In this document: positions 1-6,227 of the stretch, one piece after another
Numbering within the stretch: position 1 is the first letter of the stretch
Layout of the letters: the number at the start of each line of letters is the position of its first letter
Source of the DNA: Methanosphaera sp. rholeuAM74
Lineage (GTDB): Archaea > Methanobacteriota > Methanobacteria > Methanobacteriales > Methanobacteriaceae
Reading direction: 5' to 3'
DNA length: 13,931 nucleotides
Assembly: GCA_003266075.1 (NCBI GenBank)
Contig: MUZZ01000196.1
Span: forward strand, 4,983-18,913
The notes under the pieces: generated by a model
Database searches by the model: none
What the model was told of the DNA's origin: nothing
The model's input: only the letters and a program-made list of their open reading frames with translations
Position numbers and translations under genes: made by a program

Positions 1-198
1 ATGATGATTGAGGGCTGTGACAACATTAACTACGTAGACAACAAGGTAAACATCAACCTGTTAAACGCTGTTAGTATGCTACCAGACATTATCCACGCAG
101 TAGATGACAACAATACAAGACTGACAGACTTATCCATCAGACAGAACACCTTAGAGGACGTCTTTATTGAACTGACTGGAAGGCATTTGAGGGAGTAA
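1..198 (+). CDS. ABC transporter ATP-binding protein, C-terminal fragment
   Basis: This is the last 65 codons of a gene that begins before the window; the frame is open from base 1, so the ATG at base 1 need not be a real start. No Walker motifs are visible because they lie upstream. The ending, LEDVFIELTGRHLRE, closely resembles the C-terminus of DrrA/CcmA-type ATPases that energise ABC-2 exporters, where a 'SLEDVFxxLTGRxLR' ending is typical. The permease gene starts 8 bases after this stop, which supports an ATPase-permease pair acting at the cytoplasmic membrane. The substrate cannot be deduced; drug, lipid or polysaccharide export are all compatible. Function is inferred from the ending plus the neighbour. 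Confidence 0.85.
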   Translation: MMIEGCDNINYVDNKVNINLLNAVSMLPDIIHAVDDNNTRLTDLSIRQNTLEDVFIELTGRHLRE

Positions 199-206
199 CT
201 GATAAT

Positions 207-1397
207 ATGAAGATATGGGATTTATTTATAAAGAACATGAAGGAGATTTTGCGTGATAGAAGAAACTTATTCTTCATACTACTGTTTCCAGTAATATTCA
301 TGCTGGTATTCGGAGTAGCATTCGGTGGCTCATCATTCACGGATTCAACTGTAAACCTGGGAATACTTAACTTGGATGAAGGAGTAAATGGTGCATACTA
401 TTCTAATGACCTGATTGAAAGCTTGGACAACCTTAACCTCAGTAACGATGAGAGTTTGTTCAAAATCACAAGATTAGACTCCAGAAGTCAGGGAGAAGAG
501 TTACTACAAACTGACACGATATCAGCCATCCTAGTCATACCAGAGGACTACTCTAATAGTGTGGCTAGCCTCAGTAATCTAGAATCCAATGATATACCTA
601 CGAATATCACATTAGTTGGAGATCCGACATCCACATCATATGCCATTGCTAGTAACGTAATTTCAAACGTGCTTTCACAGTACTCTAGCAATCTTCAACA
701 GGCAAGTACTGGTCAGGCATATAGGAGTATTGGGGTTGTTTCAGATTCGATTGAGGGAACATCTTCATTCAGTTTATTTGATTACATTGCACCTGGTTTA
801 ATAGTCTTTGCTATACTGATGAACGTCACCTCAGTAGCAGGTCAGATAGCAGAGGAAAATGAGGATGGACTCCTTAGACGTCTGAAGTTGTCGAAGATGA
901 AAAGTAGGGATTACATTCTGGCCAACCTATGTGCATGGCTTTTTATGGGTGCAATACAGGTGGTAATACTCTTTGGCGTAGCACTGATCTTGGGATTCAA
1001 GTGGCAGGGTGGCACAGACTCACTAGTACTGGCAGTGGCAATTGGTATAGTAACAACAATTGCATCTGTGGCATTGTCCTTGATAATAGTTTCTGTCACT
1101 AAAACTGCGAATCAGGCTGGTAGCCTTGCAACCATCATATCTGTTCCTCTAAGCTTCATCTGTGGATCATTTTTCCCACTACCAGAGTTTGTGATAGGAA
1201 CATTCAATGGGAGGAGTGTGCAGATATATGAAATCCTACCATGGAATCAGGCTATTACAGCTTTCCGACAGGTTTTGACATATGGTCAGCCACTTAAAGC
1301 AGTACTGCCAAACATCATCTGTATAATTGTTATGGGTGTTGTCTTGTTAGTTATCAGCATTAAGCTCTTCAATAATAAGATTAGTGCAGAAAATTAG
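207..1397 (+). CDS. ABC-2 type transporter permease
   Basis: A 396-residue integral membrane protein with the ABC-2 exporter plan: one N-terminal transmembrane helix (about residues 22-42), a polar extracytoplasmic domain (about 45-185), then a C-terminal block of about five helices (about 190-390). Before the second C-terminal helix there is an amphipathic stretch, EENEDGLLRRLKLSKMKSRD, matching the 'E.E.GTLERL' coupling region of ABC-2 permeases. Length fits the YhhJ/DrrB-like large-domain subfamily. The ATG at 207 lies 8 bases after the ATPase stop, with GGGAG at 191-195 as a rather distant ribosome site, so translation is probably coupled. With the upstream ATPase it should form a homodimeric or heterodimeric exporter; no second permease follows, which favours a homodimer. 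Substrate unknown. Confidence 0.9.
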   Translation: MKIWDLFIKNMKEILRDRRNLFFILLFPVIFMLVFGVAFGGSSFTDSTVNLGILNLDEGVNGAYYSNDLIESLDNLNLSNDESLFKITRLDSRSQGEELLQTDTISAILVIPEDYSNSVASLSNLESNDIPTNITLVGDPTSTSYAIASNVISNVLSQYSSNLQQASTGQAYRSIGVVSDSIEGTSSFSLFDYIAPGLIVFAILMNVTSVAGQIAEENEDGLLRRLKLSKMKSRDYILANLCAWLFMGAIQVVILFGVALILGFKWQGGTDSLVLAVAIGIVTTIASVALSLIIVSVTKTANQAGSLATIISVPLSFICGSFFPLPEFVIGTFNGRSVQIYEILPWNQAITAFRQVLTYGQPLKAVLPNIICIIVMGVVLLVISIKLFNNKISAEN

Positions 1398-1401
1398 GTG
1401 T

Positions 1402-1436
1402 GAGTATACATGTGGGAATACTCCTATTATTTTTTT
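1402..1436 (+). terminator. Probable terminator of the ABC exporter operon
   Basis: Five bases after the permease stop there is a small inverted repeat, GAGTAT (1402-1407) and ATACTC (1418-1423), with a 10-base loop. It is followed by a T-rich tract TTATTTTTTT (1427-1436) and a further T5 run near 1445-1449. Archaeal RNA polymerase terminates at T-runs even without a stable hairpin, so the T tract is the stronger part of the evidence. Confidence 0.5.
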
Positions 1437-1657
1437 CCCTAATATTTTTGGTATTATATCTCATGCTAATTAATTATGCTATTAATATGTTATAATGACA
1501 GTCATACTATGTAATTAGTACTTCTATCTCATATCCTGAATAATAGTGCATACTTTTTCTAGAATTAGTTTAATATAATATGTTGTGGGAGGTTAAAAGC
1601 GTGTTTTTAAGGGATTTGTATACCCCTTGTGTTCATATTATTGACTATTACTTAGTC

Positions 1658-1840
1658 TTATTCAAATCCATCGTTTGGAGCTAGTTTGACTTTGTATGGT
1701 CTAATGTTTAGTATTATGTCTTTGTTTCTTCCTATGGTCCATTCTATTGTGGATTTATCGCTTATTTGGAATTTTTTTATTATTTCTTCTGGTATTTCTA
1801 TTTTGTTGTTTGAATCCATTTTTGTTAGAAAGTCAGTCAT
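1658..1840 (-). CDS. AbrB/SpoVT-like swapped-hairpin protein
   Basis: A 60-residue protein. Residues 8-50 follow the AbrB/SpoVT pattern: a first beta-hairpin, KMDSNNKIEIPEEIIKKF, equivalent to 'K(V)xxxGQIxIPxEIRxxLGI', then a helix and a second hairpin ending DIILNIRPYK. Such domains bind DNA as dimers and occur in transition-state regulators and in antitoxins. The start at 1840 is well supported: AGGTGA (reverse complement of 1845-1850) lies 4 bases upstream and a TATA-like box lies further up (1879-1890). It is divergent from the ArsC-like operon, so it could regulate itself and that operon from the shared 113-base region. No recognisable toxin gene is adjacent. The domain call is based on pattern only; the function is inferred. 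Confidence 0.75.
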   Translation of the reverse strand: MTDFLTKMDSNNKIEIPEEIIKKFQISDKSTIEWTIGRNKDIILNIRPYKVKLAPNDGFE

Positions 1841-1953
1841 ATTCTCACCTTATCTTATATATATTAATATATATTGAAGGATATATTTAAGATTTATTAA
1901 GTATATATAGTTATATGATATTATGAAGTATTTTTTAGGAGGAGTAAATAGTT
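1841..1953. promoter_or_regulatory. Divergent promoter region with 18-bp palindrome
   Basis: This 113-base gap serves two divergent genes. Leftward: a TATA-like box TTAAATATATCC (reverse complement of 1879-1890), a predicted transcription start near 1860, and AGGTGA at 1845-1850 for the AbrB-like gene. Rightward: a TATA box AGTATATATAG (1900-1910), a predicted start near 1931, and AGGAGGAG (1937-1944) for the ArsC-like gene at 1954. A perfect 18-base palindrome, ATATATATTAATATATAT (1857-1874), covers the predicted leftward start. The two TATA boxes are only about 10 bases apart, so the two promoters may compete. All start sites are predicted from usual archaeal spacing. Confidence 0.6.
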
Positions 1954-2304
1954 ATGTTAGTTGTAGTCTATCCTAAGTGCAGTACCTGTAGAAAGGCACT
2001 AAAATGGTTGGATGAACATGGCTTAGAGTATGATGTGCGTGATATTGTGGAGGATAATCCATCATTTGATGAGTTAAAGTTGTGGCATTCCTTGAGTGGT
2101 TATCCTTTGAAGAAATTCTTCAATACTAGTGGCATACTTTATCGTAAACTCGGATTGAAGGATAAGTTAGCATCCATGAGTGAAGATGAGCAATTGGAGT
2201 TACTTGCTGGTGATGGTATGCTCGTCAAAAGGCCAGTCGTCGTTTGTGATGATTTTGTTATGACTGGCTTTAGAGAAAAGGAATGGGAAGAAAAGTTATT
2301 ATAA
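1954..2304 (+). CDS. ArsC/Spx/YffB-family thioredoxin-fold protein
   Basis: A 116-residue protein of the length usual for the ArsC/Spx/MgsR/YffB family. It opens with a beta-strand and an active-site motif PKCSTCRKAL, giving a CxxC pair at Cys9 and Cys12. The family's conserved features follow: SGYPLKKFFNTSGILYRKLG in the middle, KRPVVV near residue 90 (the Arg-Pro of the ArsC fold) and a GFREKEWEEKL ending like 'vGF.e.eWe'. A CxxC rather than a lone Cys is typical of Spx/YffB-like members, so genuine arsenate reduction is uncertain; glutathione- or thiol-linked redox or a regulatory role is possible. It is the first gene of a four-gene operon, with AGGAGG 11 bases before the ATG and the next gene 19 bases after the stop. 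No arsenic genes (arsB, arsR, acr3) are adjacent. Confidence 0.88.
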   Translation: MLVVVYPKCSTCRKALKWLDEHGLEYDVRDIVEDNPSFDELKLWHSLSGYPLKKFFNTSGILYRKLGLKDKLASMSEDEQLELLAGDGMLVKRPVVVCDDFVMTGFREKEWEEKLL

Positions 2305-2323
2305 TTATAAGTAGGTGATATAT

Positions 2324-2929
2324 ATGAAAGCGTTACTGGTTAATGGTAGTACAAGAGAAGAGGGCTGTACATACACGGCTTTATGTGAAATAAGGAAAGT
2401 CCTTGAGGATGAAGGTGTAAGTTGTGAGATATTCTGGATAGGAAATGATGCAGTATATGGTTGTAGGGCATGTAGGGCCTGTGTCAAGCTGGGCAGATGT
2501 GTCTGTGACGATGTATCTAACACATTGGCCGAGAAGATGGCTGGTGCTGATGCTATTGTTCTTGGAAGTCCAGTATACTATGCCGGCATTAATGGTTCAT
2601 TTTCAGCAGCCCTTGATAAGGCTTTCTACCAGAATTCCACGTTATTTGAGAACAAGGTTGGTGCTAGTGTCGTCAGTTGCAGACGTGGTGGTGCAGGCTC
2701 TGCCTTCGACAGACTCAACAAGTACTTCACGATTCTTCGGATGCCAATAGCTTCTGGTCAGTATTGGAATGCCGTTCATGGCAACACCCCTGATGAGGTC
2801 AAAAGTGATGTTGAGGGTATGCAACAGATGAGAGACCTTGCACGTAGCATCGTATGGATGCTTAAAAATTTGAAAGACTCCGAAACCCCATGTAGGGAGG
2901 AGAAAACATTTTATAACTTTATAAGGTGA
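2324..2929 (+). CDS. Iron-sulfur-type flavoprotein, NADPH-dependent FMN reductase family
   Basis: A 201-residue flavodoxin-fold protein. The N-terminal strand-loop LLVNGSTREEGCT (residues 4-16) is the FMN phosphate-binding loop. Cys47, Cys50, Cys53 and Cys59 form C-x2-C-x2-C-x5-C, the compact motif that holds a 4Fe-4S cluster in methanogen Isf proteins; Cys61 is extra. GSPVYYAGINGSF supplies the flavin isoalloxazine contact. The C-terminal SGQYWNAVHG and EGMQQMRDLAR blocks match YwqN-like flavodoxin reductases. The in-frame GTG at 2315 is inside the ribosome site GGTGA (2314-2318), so the ATG at 2324, 5 bases after it, is the real start. It probably shuttles electrons from ferredoxin or NADPH to an unknown acceptor in the cytoplasm. 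The cluster is inferred from Cys spacing. Confidence 0.87.
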   Translation: MKALLVNGSTREEGCTYTALCEIRKVLEDEGVSCEIFWIGNDAVYGCRACRACVKLGRCVCDDVSNTLAEKMAGADAIVLGSPVYYAGINGSFSAALDKAFYQNSTLFENKVGASVVSCRRGGAGSAFDRLNKYFTILRMPIASGQYWNAVHGNTPDEVKSDVEGMQQMRDLARSIVWMLKNLKDSETPCREEKTFYNFIR

Positions 2930-2937
2930 TAATGAAT

Positions 2938-3585
2938 ATGACATATTATTTGGTTAACGGCAGTCCACGTAAGAAATCCAGCACTGCTAAACTACTTGAT
3001 TCAATAGCTGAGGGCATAACTGACACGGATGAAAATGCTGAAGTTGAAATAATCGACCTATACGACCTTGACTATAAGGGTTGTAAGTCATGTTTCCATT
3101 GTAAGCGTATCGATGGCAAGTTCTACGGTACGTGTCCAATAAAGGATGATTTAAATGAATTACTTCCAAAGTTATGGGATAGTGATGCTCTGGTAATTGC
3201 CAGTCCAATCTACTTCGGAAACATTACTGGTGAGGCTCGTTCATTTATTGAACGCTTGGTATTTCCTAAACTAGTTTATGGTGGTAAATCACTTTTAGAC
3301 TCTAAGCCTACTGCCATGGTCTATACGATGAACGCTAATAAAGAAATATCTGATGAAATTTACAGTAAAAGCATATTTGAATCTGTGGATGGTGTAATGA
3401 AATACGCATTTGGTAGTGTAGAGTCATTAAAAGTCTATGACACATACCAGTTCAATGATTACAGTTTGTATGAAAACTATATCTTTGATGAAAAGGACAA
3501 ACGACGTGTACTGGAGGAGGAATTTCCGAAAGACCTTGAAAAAGCATACAAACTAGGAGTAAAATTAGTGGAAGGTGTAATATGA
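2938..3585 (+). CDS. Second Cys-motif flavodoxin-family NAD(P)H oxidoreductase
   Basis: A 215-residue flavodoxin-fold protein, distantly related to its upstream neighbour. The FMN loop is VNGSPRKKSST (residues 6-16) and the flavin-contacting loop is ASPIYFGNITGEARSFIERL. Cys49, Cys52, Cys55 and Cys66 give C-x2-C-x2-C-x10-C, a wider last spacing than in typical Isf proteins but common among 'GCxSCFxCK' flavodoxin oxidoreductases. Upstream ATGs at 2932 or a GTG at 2926 would sit on or against the ribosome site GGTGAT (2925-2930); the ATG at 2938 has normal 7-8 base spacing and aligns with the fold's first strand. It starts 8 bases after the previous stop, and its own stop overlaps the next start (ATGA). 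The acidic/Lys-rich C-terminal 80 residues are not recognised. Two different flavoproteins in a row may form a heteromeric electron-transfer unit; this is inference. Confidence 0.85.
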   Translation: MTYYLVNGSPRKKSSTAKLLDSIAEGITDTDENAEVEIIDLYDLDYKGCKSCFHCKRIDGKFYGTCPIKDDLNELLPKLWDSDALVIASPIYFGNITGEARSFIERLVFPKLVYGGKSLLDSKPTAMVYTMNANKEISDEIYSKSIFESVDGVMKYAFGSVESLKVYDTYQFNDYSLYENYIFDEKDKRRVLEEEFPKDLEKAYKLGVKLVEGVI

Positions 3586-4700
3586 AAAGGGTTGCAATTA
3601 TATTATTGCTGTTGTTACTTGTTCCGTCGGCTAGTGCTACCACGGTCTTTCTCACATCAGACCATGTTGGCAGTGAATCAAATGACAGGGCAATGCTTGA
3701 AGAGGTAGCAAATTTTATTGAAGAGTTGTCTGGTGGACGAGTTGATGCTGTAGTTGACAGTAATGCTCCTGGTCCTGGTGAAGGTACACGTGCAATAGAA
3801 TCATCTAGTGATGTTAGTGTAAACTTTGCTGCTGCATGTGCTGGTAACCTTGACATACTTGCCCGCTATTCATCGGCAAATGATAAACAGATAATCTTTG
3901 TCAATACTGGCGACTATGACTTGGATAATGAAAGTTATCTTAGACGTGCATGGGATGACAACTATTCATCCTCAAGTTTTGCAGGATTAAACACTCCTGG
4001 TGAGTTTCTAAGACGTAGTGGTGTTGACTATATTCAGCCAGTTAAGAAGTATCCTGACAAGGCATCTGGTGGCACGTATACCTCATCAGATAGTAATGTG
4101 AACAAGTTCATCGCAGAGGAGATTATTAAGCGTGTGGACAATCCTAACACTAATAACGACTATGATGACTCCTTGATTTTAAGGCATGGACTTCATCCAA
4201 GTACCATGGCACAGGCAAGTAGTGATCTGATAGCTAATAATGACACTGCATTTAATGGCACATATAATGGTTATACGGCAAGCCAGTTACTTTATCTTAC
4301 AAGCAGTTATCTTAACGGTAATGGATTAAGTGATGTGGGTGATTATGGCAGTCCAGATAGTCCTGAGGAGTACTCACAATTTGCCAAGAATTCATACACG
4401 ATATATGATTACATGAAGATGGCTGGTATTGTGAAGTCCTACATGGATGAAAACAATAAAGCCCCTGATAGTATTGACTATGATGGTGCGAGGATTGGAT
4501 ACTATGACCTTGTCTATAATTTCGCAAAAATCACTGCTAACCATACACGTCCTGATACTATGGGCTTCGACTATGACTATTCATTTACTAAGGTACATGA
4601 ATCACTACTAGTGAACATGATGCCAGTGATTATTGTGTTAGCAGTACTTCTGGGACTTTATGGTGTATTCAGGAGATTGCGTAGAAGACGGAGGTATTAA
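3582..4700 (+). CDS. Membrane-anchored surface protein with pseudomurein-binding-like repeat
   Basis: A 372-residue exported protein. It has a clear signal peptide (residues 1-19, cleavage after ASA) and a C-terminal anchor helix (about 345-363) followed by a strongly basic tail, RRLRRRRRY, so the bulk faces outward. Residues 20-160 carry VFLTSDHVGSESND, FAAACAGNLD and RRAWDDNY...GLNTPGEFL blocks that, from memory, resemble a domain in pseudomurein-associated surface proteins of Methanobacteriales. Residues about 280-316 (IVKSYMDENNKAPDSI, then DLVYNFAKI) match the pseudomurein-binding repeat pattern 'V..YI..N..LP..V...FL.L'; a weaker copy with YTASQLLYL sits near 220-240. It therefore probably binds the cell wall. 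No catalytic triad is recognised. Its ATG overlaps the preceding flavoprotein stop by four bases, so the two are translationally coupled. Confidence 0.75.
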   Translation: MKRVAIILLLLLLVPSASATTVFLTSDHVGSESNDRAMLEEVANFIEELSGGRVDAVVDSNAPGPGEGTRAIESSSDVSVNFAAACAGNLDILARYSSANDKQIIFVNTGDYDLDNESYLRRAWDDNYSSSSFAGLNTPGEFLRRSGVDYIQPVKKYPDKASGGTYTSSDSNVNKFIAEEIIKRVDNPNTNNDYDDSLILRHGLHPSTMAQASSDLIANNDTAFNGTYNGYTASQLLYLTSSYLNGNGLSDVGDYGSPDSPEEYSQFAKNSYTIYDYMKMAGIVKSYMDENNKAPDSIDYDGARIGYYDLVYNFAKITANHTRPDTMGFDYDYSFTKVHESLLVNMMPVIIVLAVLLGLYGVFRRLRRRRRY

Positions 4701-4710
4701 CGCATAATAT

Positions 4711-4733
4711 TCTTCTTAGTTTTTCTTTTTTTT
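4711..4733 (+). terminator. T-tract terminator of the four-gene operon
   Basis: Shortly after the surface-protein stop there is a pyrimidine tract: TCTTCTTAG, T5 (4720-4724), C, then T8 (4726-4733), immediately followed by GGGGG. There is no strong hairpin, so this would be a T-run archaeal terminator. Confidence 0.6.
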
Positions 4734-4800
4734 GGGGGCGATGTTTGGGTGTTAATATCATATAACTTACTTTTATTTATGTTATAATTATCTATTTGCT

Positions 4801-4884
4801 TCTTTTTTTGGGCATAACTATAAATCATATTAACTAGATAAGTATGTATTATTCATAAAGAAATTGAATGGAGGATAAATATTT
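4801..4884 (+). promoter_or_regulatory. Promoter and ribosome site of the first DUF4013 gene
   Basis: A T7GGG tract (4803-4812) is followed by a TATA-like box AACTATAAATC (4816-4826), giving a predicted transcription start near 4845. The ribosome site GGAGG (4870-4874) is 10 bases before the ATG at 4885. The stretch 4734-4800 contains a 6-base inverted repeat, TATAAC (4761-4766) and GTTATA (4781-4786), of unclear meaning. Confidence 0.5.
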
Positions 4885-5964
4885 ATGGATATGTCAAATA
4901 TTATTAATGATTCATTTAAGTATCCACTCGGTGATATGAAGCAATTTTTTGTACTTGCTATACCTAACATAATTCTCGGAGTTATTTTCGGAATTTTAAT
5001 GTTAGTTTTTAGCTTTTCAACACCTGAAGGTTTGCAATCTTTGGTTAACAACAATTTTACAACAGTATCAGTTAGTATGATTGTTATCTACGTGTTAATC
5101 CTCGTATTTACTATAATAAACTCTGGTATTGGTGTCAGCGTTATCAGAAAAACTATTGGTGAAAGTAATCAGTTACCAGAATTTGATCCTAATGTCTTCT
5201 TAATTAGTGGAATTAAGGCATTAATAGTTGAAATAGTCTTGTATGTGATTCCGTTGTTTGTGCTATTGATGTTATTTGCAGTAGCTATAGCACTTAAGAG
5301 TTCAATTTTTGCACTTATCATAATAATTCTATTTATTGTTGTAGCTATTCTACTAGGATTGATACTGCCTATTTGCCTGGCAAGGTTAGCTGAAACTGAT
5401 GATATTGGTGAAGCATTATCAATTAGCAATATATGGGAGATTGCAAAAACTATAGGCTTAGTAAACATATTCTGCATACTAGTGCTTGTATCGATAATTA
5501 CTGGTATAATATCTTTTGTATCAGAATTGTTGCTCGGAATACCAGTTATAGGTGCAATTATCTCTATTGGATTATTTAACACTTATATATTACTGTTCAC
5601 TGCTAGAGCTAATGGATTACTATACTTAGACCGTTATAACAGGAATCAATTCACAAACAATCCATACCAGCAGTATCCTAATACTCAAGACCAGTATCAG
5701 CAGTATCCGCCTAGTCAGGGTCAGTACCAGCAGGACAATATGATTAATAGTAATACTCAGCAACTAGACTTTAACCCAGATAATACAAATGACAATCAAC
5801 CAGTAGATAACAAACCAACAGATTTACAGCAAGAAACTCCGGTACAGGATGATAATACAACTAATCAAGTACTACCAGAGAGTGGTGTAAAGAAATGTTC
5901 ACAGTGTGGATATGAAAACCCAGACTACATCGTAGTATGTATGAACTGTGGAAAAGAATTGTAA
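4885..5964 (+). CDS. DUF4013 membrane protein with C-terminal zinc ribbon
   Basis: A 359-residue protein in three parts. Residues 1-255 form a DUF4013-like membrane domain: the opening SNIINDSFKYPLGDMKQ is characteristic, then about six hydrophobic segments (near 21-45, 60-88, 108-138, 139-168, 188-210, 215-240) and the block RLAETDDIGEALSIS between them. Residues 256-330 form a polar linker rich in Gln, Asn, Tyr and Pro with a repeated YQQYP. Residues 336-359 are a zinc ribbon: Cys338, Cys341, Cys352, Cys355 (CxxC-x10-CxxC). The function of DUF4013 is unknown; the family is common in Methanobacteriales. The ribbon and linker are probably cytoplasmic and may bind a partner or nucleic acid. 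A paralogue lacking ribbon and linker lies 263 bases downstream. Confidence 0.85.
   Translation: MDMSNIINDSFKYPLGDMKQFFVLAIPNIILGVIFGILMLVFSFSTPEGLQSLVNNNFTTVSVSMIVIYVLILVFTIINSGIGVSVIRKTIGESNQLPEFDPNVFLISGIKALIVEIVLYVIPLFVLLMLFAVAIALKSSIFALIIIILFIVVAILLGLILPICLARLAETDDIGEALSISNIWEIAKTIGLVNIFCILVLVSIITGIISFVSELLLGIPVIGAIISIGLFNTYILLFTARANGLLYLDRYNRNQFTNNPYQQYPNTQDQYQQYPPSQGQYQQDNMINSNTQQLDFNPDNTNDNQPVDNKPTDLQQETPVQDDNTTNQVLPESGVKKCSQCGYENPDYIVVCMNCGKEL
5665..5736 (+). repeat. 30-bp-period repeat in the DUF4013 linker
   Basis: The linker reads YQQYPNTQDQ, YQQYPPSQGQ, then YQQD: two and a half tandem units of 10 residues (30 bases), starting at residue 261. The codons are also similar (TACCAGCAGTATCC, TATCAGCAGTATCC, TACCAGCAGGAC), which suggests local duplication followed by drift. 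Confidence 0.7.
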
Positions 5965-5982
5965 ATCAACATCTTATTCCAC

Positions 5983-6017
5983 TTTAACTTTCTTTTTTTT
6001 GGGATTGTTATAATCCC
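5983..6017 (+). terminator. T-tract terminator plus adjoining hairpin after first DUF4013 gene
   Basis: Soon after the stop at 5964 there is ACTTTC followed by T8 (5993-6000), a likely T-run terminator. It runs directly into a perfect hairpin, GGGATT (6001-6006) and AATCCC (6012-6017), with a 5-base loop. The hairpin is after the T-run rather than before it, the reverse of a bacterial terminator, and it has no T-run on the opposite strand either. Confidence 0.55.
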
Positions 6018-6147
6018 CATTATTTTAAAGTAATATCTGGCTTAATCAAAAGTATGATAATTTCATATAGCTTTTTGACTAATAATCAATGTGCCATGTA
6101 AATCAACTTATTAAAGAACTTTCAAATAAAGAAAAAGTAATCTAATA

Positions 6148-6227
6148 ATAAGATTTATATGTTTATTCAAATAAATATAATAACTAGACTTCTATTATGA
6201 AGTAATTTAACAATGGGGGGTGAGATG
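6148..6227 (+). promoter_or_regulatory. Promoter and ribosome site of the second DUF4013 gene
   Basis: A TATA-like box AGATTTATATG (6151-6161) predicts a transcription start near 6180-6185. The ribosome site is a strong GGGGGGTGAG (6215-6224). This site decides the start: the ATG at 6213 overlaps it and the ATG at 6225 abuts it, so the ATG at 6228 is the usable one. Confidence 0.55.

Noticed and set aside
1495..1505. Inverted repeat ATGAC-A-GTCAT in the spacer after the permease
   Set aside because: Arms are only 5 bases and no promoter or gene start is positioned to use it; likely chance.
1686..1877. 63-codon plus-strand frame opposite the AbrB-like gene
   Set aside because: The minus-strand frame has the AbrB motif and an ideal ribosome site; the plus frame is its hydrophobic shadow.
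2315..2323. GTG start giving three extra residues (MIY) for the first flavoprotein
   Set aside because: The GTG is part of the ribosome site GGTGA; the ATG at 2324 has normal spacing.
2445..2944. Overlapping frames on both strands inside the first flavoprotein gene
   Set aside because: They overlap a gene with a good ribosome site, FMN loop and Cys motif, and show no recognisable features themselves.
3452..3856. 134-codon minus-strand frame across the flavoprotein/surface-protein junction
   Set aside because: It is opposite two well-supported genes and lacks a ribosome site; its Ser/Pro/Thr content comes from reversed codons of the plus-strand genes.
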